Assembly: GCA_036346395.1 (NCBI GenBank)
Contig: CM070606.1
Location: 21,934,915 to 21,998,914, forward strand
Origin: Hsuehochloa calcarea
Taxonomy: Eukaryota > Streptophyta > Magnoliopsida > Poales > Poaceae
Direction of reading: 5' to 3'
Length of the DNA: 64,000 nt
Shown one piece after another: positions 34,310-44,960 of the stretch. The position numbers and the translations under genes were made by a program. Each line of letters begins with the position of its first letter. The stretch's first letter is position 1. The notes beneath the pieces are model-generated. The model had not been told where the DNA came from and did no database searches. It saw only the letters and a program-made list of their open reading frames with translations.

Positions 34310-35338
34310 CTGTACAAGAATAAGAAAAGAACTAGCATGCTCAAATCTGAAATACTGCAAGTCTGTAAATACAAAACAAGGGCACATGCATTTGTCCTCT
34401 TAAAGTTTGAATATTATGTGCTAATCTTACATCTGAAACAAACACAGCCTTGTGCCCAATTCCGGTTGCAAATAAGGGAATTGGTAAAATGTCAGCTGCT
34501 TCGTTACCACGATAACATCTGTGACACCCAGACTCAATACAAATCCACATATGGAACTGCTAGCATTGTCTTAAGTCTTAACTAACTCAATCACATCTAC
34601 AGACGATATAGGTTTAACCTCCCATCAACAGGCAAGTGCCACATGTTCATATATAATTGCCCTAGACATGTACATCTAGGATCAATCACAACATAACTAA
34701 TTTTAGTTTTACAAACAATGTGCATATGATAATCAGCAGTTTCTATGGAAAGATGATCCATTGATCCAAGATATGGAACAACAAACATTGTTAACCTTCT
34801 GTTCATATGTAAACCCAAACATTATACTACTATAGATTACTAAAGTAGTAATATATGTGCCAATTTATAAATAAAAATCACAATATTTTATTTTACTTTT
34901 CTTACATATTCAAACCACAATACTGACCAGTGTCTTTAGAAAAATAATGTGTCAATGTTAATTGTGTGTTTCATTGGTGTTATATGCTCGGAATTGACAA
35001 ATTCGGACAGGTTGTCAGGCTACTGCCTAGAATGGTTAGTCCGTAAAGTGAGCCAAGATAATAAAATTACATAAAAGCCCGTGAAGGATGCTATACATCA
35101 CCAACATGGCATTCAAAAACTATGGTGGTGTCATTTCACAAGGCTCAGAAACCAACCATCAATGTTTTTTTATCAAACTAGGTGCAATTTCAACATAGAT
35201 CAACTGTTTGCAGAAAGACTAGGGGAGATGCAAGTGGATTAAATAAACAAAATGAAAGAAAATTTCAATTCCTAAAAAAACACAGTAAATACCAATGCAT
35301 GAACAGATAAATCAATGAGCAATCCTCCAAATAAATAC

Positions 35339-35489
35339 CTGCAAGAGCAAGAATTTCCCATGAACATGGGAACCAAAAGAAGCTAAATGATCAGAAGCCC
35401 ATGCATCCCATTTGCCTCCAAGATTACTATACCATCCTTCATCCAAAGATGAAGTCCAGGAAGGGAAAGGTGAAAACTTCCCTGAAGGC
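35339..35489 (-). pseudogene. TTC27-like exon 2
   Basis: Starts after TTTGTAG and ends CAG/GTATTT. It reads PSGKFSPFPSWTSSLDEGWY then GGKWDAWASDHLASFGSHV and GKFLLLQ, in frame with exon 1 (phase 2) and exon 3 (phase 0). Confidence 0.88.
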
Positions 35490-36548
35490 CTACAAATAGT
35501 TTATAGAAAGCAAATATAAATACGGTAGCAGCTGCATTAGCATCTCTCTAGAAATTCCGATTGGTTATAAGTTAATCCCAAAAAGACAAATCAAGTAACA
35601 ATTTTCTTCTTATGATACAACCACCATGACTTTCATAATTAACAGAAACGTGTTGTTGCAGTAGATATAACATTTAAAAGAATATTGAAACATCTAACTT
35701 GCAAGTGTTCACTAAATATCAAAGTAGCACACACATGGATGGTCCTTTCTTTTTAGTTATTTTATAAGGTTTGTAAACAATTAACTTTAGGGAAATTTAT
35801 TGATCAGTATGGTGTAATACAGTCCACCTCATTTTGGGTGTAGGAAGCCACAGATTGTTCCCATAAGTTCAATATAAGCTCACCGCATTCTCTTGGGCAT
35901 GTCTTTCGCCTGCCCCGTAACACCCTCCACTAATTTCTCCTTCCCATGAACAGGATATGTCTCTGACAAGAAACCATAGACAGTTCCCACAGGCCACAAA
36001 TTTCATATAACTTCACCACATTCTCTTGCCCACACCTCGCTCTCCCACATTCATCCCTTGTATTTCCTAGTTTTATGCCTGCCAATGCCAGATGTTTCTC
36101 CGTGTACAACAGGCGTGTCACATGCTCAGACTTGAGAATGCCACTCGATAGTATTTCCATTTTCCGTCAACATACAGGAACAACAACTTGTACCGCTGTA
36201 CATCTTACTTGCCCGTTGATCATCAGCTTATTTTAGGAAGCCCTGAATTTAGCAAATTTGAAAAGTTGTGTGCCAAGACATCAACCAAATTTCCAATAGC
36301 TTCAGTCTAGAGGCCCCATAGAGCATGATTCAACCATTGCATTCTAATGGCCTAATGCACCATCACTAAAATGCAAGCTTTTGTGGATGAAAAAAGACCA
36401 AGGATCCTCAAAAATTTTGCTTTCAAAAAAATTATCATATTTTGCCAAGCCAAGCAACCATGTTCTGAAGTTCGTTTCCCCTAATTACATACAAGATAAA
36501 GGAAATACAGACAGAAACCCAGAAAACAATTCAGAGGAAGCAACTCAC

Positions 36549-36949
36549 CCGGTCACGTTCTGCTGCGTGAACGCAAGCAGCGCAGCCACCGCCGCGGAGA
36601 GCACAACCGCGCACCTGCACTCGAACCCCTCGCCCGCCGCCCCTTCGCCGTCCTCCCGCAGGAACGCCTCGGCGGCGGCGGCGAGGTCGGCGTAGAACTG
36701 CGCGGCGGAGTCAGGGGCGGCGGTGGAGGTGGAGGCGTGGAGGAGGTGCGGGGCGGCAGATGCGAGGGCGGCCGCGTAGTCGCCGGCCTCGACGGCGGCG
36801 AGGGCGGAGGCGGCGACGGGGCCGAGCGGGTGGGGAGGGGGAGGCGAAAGGGGCGGCGGCTGGGAGGCCGGGGACGGGAAGGTGCAGCGGAGGAGGCGGA
36901 TCTCGGCCTCGCGGAGGAAGGTGGGGGCGGCGGCGGTGGAGGCCGCCAT
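36549..36949 (-). pseudogene. TTC27-like exon 1 with start codon
   Basis: The ATG at 36,949 lies in a strong context (GCCGCCATGG as read across the start) and begins MAASTAAAPTFLREAEIRLL. The exon is GC-rich with alanine runs, as is common for first exons of grass genes, and ends QQNVTG at a GTGAGT donor (36,548). Large open frames on the opposite strand here are shadows of the GC-rich coding sequence. Confidence 0.88.
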
Positions 36950-37658
36950 GGCGGTGGCCGATGGCGAGGTTTTTAGGGTTTTAGAATCCTAACGGCAGCG
37001 AAAAGGGGAGGAAGAGAGGCGGCGGTTTTGTTATGCCTCCTCCCAGGCGGAAATGCAACGGTCATCTGAATTCTGAAAGAACCTCCACCCTAAAGTCTGA
37101 ACCTTTCCTTTCCTTGTGCATTGATATTCATGGTAGATGTGTATTTCATAGAGTATGATTTTGAATTAAATGGTGTATTTGCTCGGATGGTCACTTGACC
37201 CGATAATGTAGCTCTCTCCTATTCGAAATTTGAATGGCATCACCGGTACATTTTTTATATACCCCTACCTCCCAGACCTTTTTACCTACCTTGTTGATAC
37301 CTCAGGCCGCCTAATCAAGGCAGGCCAAGCTGGCTCTGACCGCCTAGTTGGTTCTAGACTGTCAGCCTGCTTAACACACCGACTTAGTCAAAATTACGGC
37401 GAAAGAGCACCGCTAAGTGTCTAGACGGCGCCCAATCGGCGCGTAGGCCCGATTTCTTGAACCTTGCTTTAATAACTTGGCAGTTGTTGTCCACCATCAT
37501 GAGTTCATGTATCGGAACTATTGTGTAGAATGGATTGTGATGTTTATGTTGGATCACTCGCTGAGAGTGATGTCTTGGGAATAAAGGCCTACGTTGTGTA
37601 GTCAATATGTTAGTCACACCTATATGGTGATTCACATGTGATCGACGATGAATACTAC
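36950..37658. other. Upstream region of TTC27-like gene
   Basis: The first 130 bases are purine/GC-rich (5' UTR or promoter of the minus-strand gene). No convincing TATA box was seen. The rest is AT-rich and ends at the LTR of element A. A short MULE-like 'gcctaatcaaggcagg' region lies near 37,305. Confidence 0.4.
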
Positions 37659-38362
37659 TGTCGATATTTTACAATCGATCTTATGAAATAAATGCTTGGA
37701 ACTCGATACTCGAGATCATGCAAGAGGAGATATGAACTTTTTTATACAGGTTCGGACCTTCTCCGGAGATAATAATAACCCTACTCCTGTGTTCTTGTAT
37801 AAAATGTGTTTATAGAATGAAACAAGCCACTGAAACTAAGGATAATATCTTATGAGAGAATTGAATATGAATTTATCACCCTTTATCCCCTGGCATCACC
37901 TCTTATATAGCTTTTGAATGGGTGACTGTTGATGTACGTTAGGAGATGTCTGGACGGTTGGCCAATTGCGCACGTTAGTTGCGGATTCTATTAGAGAAAC
38001 ATTCTCCTACACGTTTGCGATGCAGTTACGCTAGAGATAAAGAGAATTGTGTGCAGTTATGTCAAATACAAACATCACGTGTAATGACTGCTATGCATGA
38101 ATGAGCATGGTGTACATAGTAACTAGTCGATAAGGCCCACATGTCTCTGGGTTGTATCAACTATAGGGTGATTGTGGTTACCCTAGTCGTAGTAGATCTT
38201 ACGACCATAAGGTGATTATGACCTGAGCTGGTCGTAGTCTTCCCTGGCGTAACAGCCATTTTTGACCAGGGGCATATTTAAGGTGTATTAAGAATATCAC
38301 TATCTATAATAAATATTATAGATGAATAGTTTCATTAATTGAGGATTATTATATCCTCATCA
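37659..38362 (-). repeat. LTR of gypsy element A
   Basis: Starts TGTCGATATTTTAC and ends CCTCATCA, parallel to element B's TGTCGGTGTTTTAG...CCTCGTCA, with shared words such as ATACAGGTTCGGACCTTCTC and AATAACCCTACTCC. It is shorter than B's LTR, largely because it has about one palindrome unit (38,185-38,206) where B has nine. Confidence 0.88.
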
Positions 38363-38599
38363 TCTAGCCGTAGGATTGTAGTTAGAAGGAAAGCTTTTTC
38401 GACAAGTATTTCTTTGGTCCAGAATTTGACTTGGTCAAGAAAAGTTTTTTTACTTGAGTTGTAAAATAAAATTCTTGTTTACCGAGTGGGAAGAAAAAAG
38501 AATGTGAACCGTCTCTTACAATTTTGTCCGTTGGGAGCAGTTCCCAGAAGAGATTGTAACTGTTGACCTCCCCCATGTTTTTATTCCAAACATATAGTC

Positions 38600-38606
38600 A
38601 TAAATA
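38600..38606 (+). promoter_or_regulatory. TATA-like box of antisense additional gene, element A
   Basis: ATAAATA lies 150 bp upstream of the ATG at 38,750. The matching place in element B holds TATAAAA 147 bp upstream of its ATG. Confidence 0.5.
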
Positions 38607-38749
38607 GTCGTCGGGGGGTTAAACCTAGTGTTTTTACTTTCCTCCATTTGTTTCAACATTTTTGAGTTCTTGCTTTCTCCGTCGCCAACCAAATTTGCAG
38701 ACTTTTATTCCCAAATCTTCCAAATCCAAACCAAATTACTTCAGAAGAA

Positions 38750-40440
38750 ATGGCCAAAATTATCTCGAAGTGGGAGAAATCAATGATGAATGTAGAGAAG
38801 ATGAGTGCTTTGGTTGCTACCTAGAAGACCCCCTTCGGATTTTTGGTAAAATGGTCGAGCACTAAAGGTCATCACTGGTCGTTAGGGGAGATGGACACAA
38901 CCGCAGTCTTTCTAGCTTATTGTGATTGCGGTCTTTGGATGCCTTCGCATCCATTCTTGGCAGTGGTACTCGAACACTTTGGGGTGGAATTGGTGAACTT
39001 GGTTCCCAATTCTATCACAATTATGAGTGTATTCATGTACCTCTGCTAGGCATACTTGGAGATCCCTACAGATCTGGATCTCTTTAAGTTTTACTACGGG
39101 ATAAGAAAGCAGCGTATAATAGCTGGAAACTGCGCCATTCAACTCCACAATCGGAAGTCGAAGGATTACATCCCAATGTACACCTGATCCTCCTAGTCGG
39201 GGTGGAGGAACAAGTGGTTCTACTAGGTTGTAACCACAGATGACTGCCTTTTCTTTGTGGGCAAATCCACAGAGAAGATCAAGCCCCTAGATTCAAGCCA
39301 TCAACGATTTGAAGGAGGGTTGACTGGATGGCATTTTGTGAAAGATTTCATCACGCGTCGTATTAGTCCTTTGAATAATCGAGTACACCCCATGTGGAGG
39401 TACTCGGAGGTTGAAGATCCGACCAAGGACTACAAAGAAGGTAAGATTATAATCAACTTAGCTCTTTCAATTTGTGATTCAGCAATTTTATTGATTATAT
39501 CCTTATGTTTGTAGATTTGTTGCAGAAGGAGATTGATGCTTGGGCCAAGTTCATCTACAAGAAGGCGCCTCCGAACACAGAGGAGGCCCTTCAAATTTTG
39601 GCAGTTGTCTCCAAGGAGGAGAAAATGAGCGCCTAAAGATAATCGATATTCTTATTGGTTTCATCTTTAGCGACTAGTAGACGTAGTTTTCACCACTTAG
39701 TAATCCTTATTTCGTGACTTTTTGTAGCAAGTTAGCGTATCAGAGATCCCAAATGATTCAGATATGGATTTGGGGTCTGTTGAGGATGACTAGGAGGGAG
39801 ATAAAATCCCTTTGAGCAAAAGGCGTCGCCTTGTGAAGGCGACAGACAAGAAGAAGAATGATAGGAATTCAAACTCCGCCCTTCCTCCGACCTCCCCAAC
39901 CAGTCATTCCCAAGCAGTCTTAACTTCAGAGGAGAAAGGGGAGGTGGTCGTGCACCTAAAACGAAAGGTACCATAGGGGAGGTGGTCGTGCACCATAAAC
40001 GGAAGGACCCAAAGGCCATGGTACCTTTTTATTATAACACTAAAACATTCTCAGTTTCACCTTCTCCTGCTCTCATTAAGCAAATAGAAAAGGAGAACTG
40101 AAAGAGTTTTACTTCTTTTGTGAAGGGTATTGCCTCTTCAACAGAGCTTGTGGTCGAAAAAAGTTCAAGCCCCCGAGTGGTTGAAGCCAGTTTCAACCAC
40201 AATGAAGGTGAGATCGTGAAGGAAGCTCTCCCACAACCTCAAGAAGCCCGACCAGTTGAGGTCGTGCAATCCTTGGTCATACCGAGCTATGAGGTTGAAA
40301 GCCATTCAAAGGCTGACAGCGAGCTGGAGAGACTGGTCGAAGAGGAAGAGAAGAAGAAAAAGAAGACCAAGTCTTCTTTAGGCAAAATGTCTTTTGGTTT
40401 CATGATAGTATCCAGGAAACCAATGTATGTAAATTTCGAA
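38750..40440 (+). pseudogene. Antisense additional gene (aORF) of element A, 5' part
   Basis: It starts MAKIISKWEKS and carries the 'putative gypsy type transposon' domain (PF04195-like): HPFLAVVLEHFGVELVNLVP, NSITIMSVFMYLC and LDLFKFYYG, then GWHFVKDFITRRISPL and MWRYSEVEDP. Stops interrupt it near 38,822 and 39,048. A 74-bp intron (39,441-39,514, GTAAG...TTTGTAG) matches the intron position in element B. Later exons are acidic and lysine-rich (LERLVEEEEKKKKK). Element B has inserted at or near the next intron, after 40,430. Its function is unknown; the family is found only in plant gypsy elements. Confidence 0.8.
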
Positions 40441-40448
40441 TAAGTAAT

Positions 40449-40453
40449 AGTAC
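40449..40453. repeat. Target site duplication AGTAC (left) of element B
   Basis: AGTAC precedes the left LTR and recurs at 63,480-63,484. Confidence 0.93.
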
Positions 40454-40732
40454 TGTCGGTGTTTTAGAACCGATCTTACGTAAAGATTGTTTGATTCGGG
40501 GGGTCTCCTAGAGATGAAATCACGCAGAGCGATTACACGGGATTTTTATACAGGTTCAGGCCTTCTCCGTGGAGAATAACAACCCTACTCCTGTGTGTGT
40601 GTGGTATTGACTGTATTATCAATAATCAAGCCAGAAACTAAGACTATTACAAAGAATAGTACTTGTCTTTCTCCTTGATTGTCCTCGATTGGCTCTTTTT
40701 TGCCCTCCCCTTTGTCCTTTTGATTGATGTCT

Positions 40733-40740
40733 TTATATAG
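40733..40740 (-). promoter_or_regulatory. LTR TATA box (3' LTR copy)
   Basis: Minus strand CTATATAAAG, conserved at the matching place of the other LTR (62,854-62,861). Confidence 0.7.
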
Positions 40741-40990
40741 TCGTGAAGGAGTAGCCGTTTTCCCCTGCTGAAAAGGCGCCTAATCAAGCCAGTAATGGGC
40801 ACATGATGGCAATAATTACTGGTGTAGTGGCTCCTTCACGCCGTTTGGCAGTTATCTTTCAGAGGTAATGGGGTATTTAAGCACTATTACTGTGCAGAAT
40901 AATAGTGCATGTGGACCGTCTGGATTCCTTAATCAATTGGACCCACTCGCTTGTAGGTTTTATTGATTATAAGGTGGTCGTGGTTGACTT

Positions 40991-41247
40991 AGTCGTAGCA
41001 TGACTTACGACTGGGTACAAGTCGTAGCAGAACTTATGACTAGATAATAGTCGTAGAAGGACTTACGACTAGGTACAGGTCGTAGCAGAACTTACGACTG
41101 GACAATAGTCGTAGAAGGACTTACGACTGGGTAATGGTCGTAGAAGGACTTACGACCGGGTAGTGGTCGTAGAAGGACTTACGATCATGACATAGTCGTA
41201 GAAAGACTTACGACTATGGAGGTGATTGTAGGAGAACTTACAATCAC
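40991..41247. repeat. 29-bp-period palindrome array in LTR U3
   Basis: Nine units start at 40,991, 41,020, 41,049, 41,078, 41,107, 41,136, 41,165, 41,194 and 41,223. Each has a 22-24-nt inverted core (GTCGTAG ... CTTACGAC) and a 5-7-nt linker. Outer base pairs change together: AGTC/GACT, GGTC/GACC, and in unit nine TGATTG/CAATCA. Confidence 0.93.
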
Positions 41248-41362
41248 TTGGTAGGCCTCTCCCTTATAAATATAAGGGGTATACAGGGTCTCGTGACATC
41301 ATATTTACCCATAATAAGAATTATAGATAAAAGATAAAATGAGGATTATTAGATCCTCGTCA

Positions 41363-41377
41363 TCTAGCCCCCCAGCT
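41363..41377 (-). promoter_or_regulatory. Polypurine tract of element B
   Basis: Minus strand AGCTGGGGGGCTAGA abuts the 3' LTR. Confidence 0.8.
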
Positions 41378-41761
41378 TCAAGTGAAAGTAACTTACTTGG
41401 TGAAGGATTTGCAAATGGTCTTACGACTATGAAAATATCGCAGAATAATGGTCGAAGGAAAAACTCTTCAACATTTGAGTGCTACTTTGATCAGGAATTT
41501 GCTTGGTCAGGAAGGTTGCTTACGATTATCAAATAGTCGTAAAAACCCCTACGACTGTGAAGTGGTCGTAGTAGGGCGATCGGAGAAAAATCATTTTCGA
41601 TTGTTACTTCATTCGACCAGAAAGACTTGGTCAAGAAAGTAATTTTGCTTGGAGGTGACAAAACGAACCTAATTTTCTCGAACAGACCATCTAGGGAATT
41701 GCAACCGACTCCCACAGACCTGTCGATGAGACGGTTCCCGAAGCGGTGGCAATCGTGCGGT

Positions 41762-41768
41762 TATAAAA
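41762..41768 (+). promoter_or_regulatory. TATA box of antisense additional gene, element B
   Basis: TATAAAA lies 147 bp before the ATG at 41,909, oriented toward the gene and opposite to the LTR promoter. Confidence 0.6.
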
Positions 41769-42617
41769 ACTTACCAGGAGTTAGACTTGGATTTTTACCT
41801 TTTCCCCAAATCGCTCCCACTGTTCTTCGAGCTTTCGCCTTCTCCGCCGCCAACCCTAATCGAGTTTTATCTGGCAATTCAATCCAAAACTTCTTGTTTC
41901 TGAGAGAAATGGCCAAGAAAGTTTCTGAGTGGGAAGAGTCGGAGATGGATGCGGCGAAGATTAAAGTCTTGGTCGACGCCGGGAAGATTCGAGAAGGCTC
42001 GGTGAAATGGCTTCGGCTGTCGGACGGACCTTGGCCGTCGGGGAAAATGGGCAAATCCGTTTTCAAGCGTCTTGTGAGTCGCGACCTCCGTTGCTGCTTT
42101 CCCTTTCTTACGGTGGTACTCGAGCACTTTGGAGTGGAATTAGTGAATCTAGGTCCTAATTCCATTACTATCTTGAGTGTCTTCGTGTACCTTTGCGGCG
42201 TGCACAGGGATTAGGCGGACCTCGAGCTTTTCCAATATTATTACGGGATGGCTCGACAAGCTGGAATTGCGGAAGTTGCGATGCGAAACTTCACAACTTG
42301 AAGTTGAGGGAGTATATTGAGTTTCACTCGGTCTTCATGGCGGGATGGAGGAAGAGGTGGTTTCTTTGGAAAGTCACCTTAGAGACGACCTCTCTTTCGT
42401 GGAGAAGGTTGAGAAGAAATCTTCATGGGACTCAACTCCGAAGATATTAGTCGGATTGCCCCTACATTCAAGCCATCAAGGACTTGAAGGAGGAGGGTTG
42501 GCCGGATGGCATGTGGTGACAGATTTCATCACACGTCGAATCGGTCCCTTGAAGAAGCGAGCATCTCCTATGTGGAGATATTCGGGAGAGGAGACCCAAC
42601 CAGGGGACTATGGCGAG

Positions 42618-42688
42618 GTAAGTGAACTCCGACTTAGCTCTCGGTTTGGTCTTTCTCAAAGTTATCTAACGTTCTTATCTGTTTACAG
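42618..42688 (+). other. Conserved short intron in antisense gene
   Basis: 71 bp, GAG/GTAAGT...TTTACAG. The homologous intron in element A is 74 bp (39,441-39,514), in the same place after the MWRYS...DY motif. Confidence 0.75.
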
Positions 42689-42837
42689 ATCTTCCACAGT
42701 GGAGATTGGCGCTAGAGTCAAACTCGTGCGTGAGAAGTCTCCGCCACCGGCGGTGATTCCTCAAATCATTGCGGCTTTACATAAATGAAAGCGGCGCTAA
42801 AGGTAATCAAAAGTTGATTTTTTCTTTAGGACTTTAT

Positions 42838-42945
42838 AGTCGTAGAAGAACTTACGACTAGTGGTGATCGTAGAATATCTTACTATCAAGAAAATGTCGT
42901 AGAAAAACTTACGACTTGACACTGGTCGTAGAAAAACTTACGACC
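42838..42945. repeat. 29-bp-period palindrome array inside antisense gene (first)
   Basis: Four units start at 42,838, 42,866, 42,895 and 42,924, with the same GTCGTAG/CTTACGAC arms as the LTR array. Confidence 0.88.
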
Positions 42946-43111
42946 GGTTAGTAATTCTTCTTTTACATTTTGCTTTACGAGAAAATAGGCATGGAAAATC
43001 GTCCGACGACGAGGAAGTTCGCGATAACCATTGGTGCGGCGTTGTCGAAGACAAAGGCTCGGCTCCTCCGTCAAGAGGCGTCGACTTGCGAGATCCTCTG
43101 ACAAGGGAGAA

Positions 43112-44960
43112 TATAGGACCGCAAAGGCGACTAGGGGGGTGAATAGGCGCTTTCTCAACTTTCTGCTTTAATCAAATTCAACACGAACTTTACTCCTTTA
43201 GCTATGAAAGCTAAGAAGATCGATGGCGCCGGATGGAAGCCTTGTCTTGAATCGATACCCAGACAACCACACGACATAAAAGTGGAGACTTAATCTCAAA
43301 GGGTCGGATCGAGCGGCGGTCGAACCCATTTGGACCTGGCGATCGGGCCGAAGCGTTCAGCAATGATCGGGCGGATACTAATCGCGGTCGGACCGGTGGA
43401 TATCGGTTCGACCAGCGATCTTGCGATCTGAAACACGGCGGTCGGACCGCCGTTACAAAACCGGTCGAGCCGATTCGATCGAGCGAAAAATCAAGCCCAA
43501 ATCCAAAGCGAAATTTGATCAACTTTTGATTCAACCAATGAAACTTGACCAAATTTTGAGCACACCTCCTAATGATATTAGAGACCTATTTCTAGCGACA
43601 ACCCTTGGATCCACTTGCGAATCGATATCTCAAGGTTTTACCAAAGAAGTGCACAAACCCTAGAAATATGAAAAACTTTGATTCAAGACTTGCTTGCGGG
43701 TGTTGATGGTCTAGATGATTCTAGGAGTATTCCCACACATCAAAGCAAGACAAAATGGGTCAAGAGACCAAGCTTAAACACTGGAATCAAGGAAGCACCA
43801 AATTCATCCAAAGAGAAAGAACACAAAGGGAGACAAATGATCTCTCAAGCAAGCATCACAAGATTGATTGATCTCACAAGATGCTTACAAAGCCACTCCA
43901 ACAAGGAGGACAAGAGCTCACACAAGGAGCACACAATTTCTCCAAACCCTAACCTCTCCTCTCCAAACCCTAGAAAAAGCAAGAGGGGCTCAAATGAATG
44001 CTTGGGGGGGGTTTTACATCTCCCCCCTTCTATTTATAGGAGAGGCCTAGGGTTTCACATTTGGGACCCATACACACATGGGACCCACACACACATAACT
44101 ATTGAAGCAATCGCCTGCTTCACCACGTGTAGGTTGATCAGCGGCTCTCATCACGTCGCCAAGTCTCCCTGTCCAGAATCCCGCCGGAACCTCCCGAGAC
44201 TCGCATCGACTTCGCTTTGATCCAACGGTATGCATCGAACTACCCGTTCGATCCATCTTGCCCATCTGCACCATGCTTGAGTCACACGACCTGCGCGGCA
44301 TCCATGATCGTTACGGACCTCGGCTCTCCAAGCTTAGTCGATCCACCTCACCGTTGATGTCATTGACCTGCAAGCCACCTGCACAGCAATAGACAAACAA
44401 ATCGTTTCCGGGAACAAGTTCTTCACAACTTGACCCACGTTAGTTCCGCAATGCAATATGCAACAATAAAGCATTGAAGTTCATACAATAAACACATTCA
44501 AATCAACTCAATGCCAACGGCTATCCTCCAAGTCATCGGTGATCGGCCCCATGAAGGCCGTCAGACCGATTCGGTGCGGTCGGACTAATTCCACAACGAC
44601 GGTCGGACCGCTGAAAAGACTTAGCCAAAATTTCAGCTCGAAATTCAAAACCTTACGGAAATTTCAATGAATAGAACTTTTGATGGGAGCTCCAAAATGA
44701 TGTGACCACATCCGTCTCCCTCACTTGCCTACACAACCTATTTTTGGCTCGGCTCAAAAACCACTTTTCCTTTTGGCGGTCGGACCGCAAGCACGCCGTC
44801 GAGACCTTCCTTTGGCCGGTCGGACGGCGACTGGCCGGTCGGACCGCCGTGACTGGCGACCACAGGAGCAAACCAGAAACGCGACAAATTGCAAACCAAC
44901 AAAGCCATTGCCAATTGACTCATCATCACGAGATCGTGCACATATCCTCACGATATCCAC
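43112..44960 (-). repeat. Solo LTR of the Sirevirus-like copia family
   Basis: It matches, in inverted orientation, the LTRs at 53,597-55,456 and 59,566-61,435 over their whole length, from TATAGGACCG to CGATATCCAC. There is no internal region, so it is a recombination product. Flanks GAGAA and GAGAG are compatible with a worn 5-bp duplication. It interrupts element B's antisense gene. A TATAAATAG box is present on the minus strand at 44,030-44,038. Confidence 0.9.

Larger units (their letters stand above)
22530..36949 (-). pseudogene. TTC27 (tetratricopeptide repeat protein 27) homologue, interrupted
   Basis: Ten minus-strand exons join with GT-AG borders and consistent phases: 36949-36549, 35489-35339, 34309-33999, 25114-25033, 24738-24423, 23749-23691, 23426-23337, 22967-22876, 22793-22695, 22607-22530. 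They give about 560 codons. The product resembles plant TTC27 homologues (Arabidopsis AT5G17270 type; yeast Emw1, human TTC27), with landmarks LLRCTF, WDAWASDHL, GELEKV, LGFRTIHQVD, FQMVLVAKT, GWEMAPYIEAIDSQ and EYGELLISCGLVGEAL. Plant homologues run to roughly 900 residues with C-terminal TPR repeats; those exons are not found downstream. Codons 273 (34,045-34,043) and 538 (22,597-22,595) are TAA where the family has Glu and Lys. The rest is remarkably clean, so decay is recent or the stops need checking. Intron 3 (8.9 kb) is swollen by transposons; introns 4-9 are 82-673 bp. Confidence 0.85.
37659..40453 (-). mobile_element. Tat-lineage gypsy element A (left part), minus orientation
   Basis: It begins with an LTR (37,659-38,362) related to that of element B and continues with a plus-strand additional gene (from 38,750). 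It is interrupted at 40,453 by element B and resumes at 63,485, with AGTAC duplicated at the junction. The remainder of A, including its expected gag-pol, lies beyond the window. Confidence 0.85.
40454..41362 (-). repeat. 3' LTR of element B
   Basis: 909 bp from TGTCGGTGTTTTAG to CCTCGTCA. In element orientation the U3 end is at 41,362, followed inward by the palindrome array (41,247-40,991) and a TATA box (40,740-40,733). Confidence 0.95.

Noticed and set aside
36737..36984. Glycine/arginine-rich open frames on the plus strand
   Set aside because: They are shadows of TTC27-like exon 1 on the minus strand.
40991..41247. Regular short palindromic repeats resembling a CRISPR array
   Set aside because: The spacers are nearly identical and only 5-7 bases long, the context is a plant LTR, and no cas-like gene is present.
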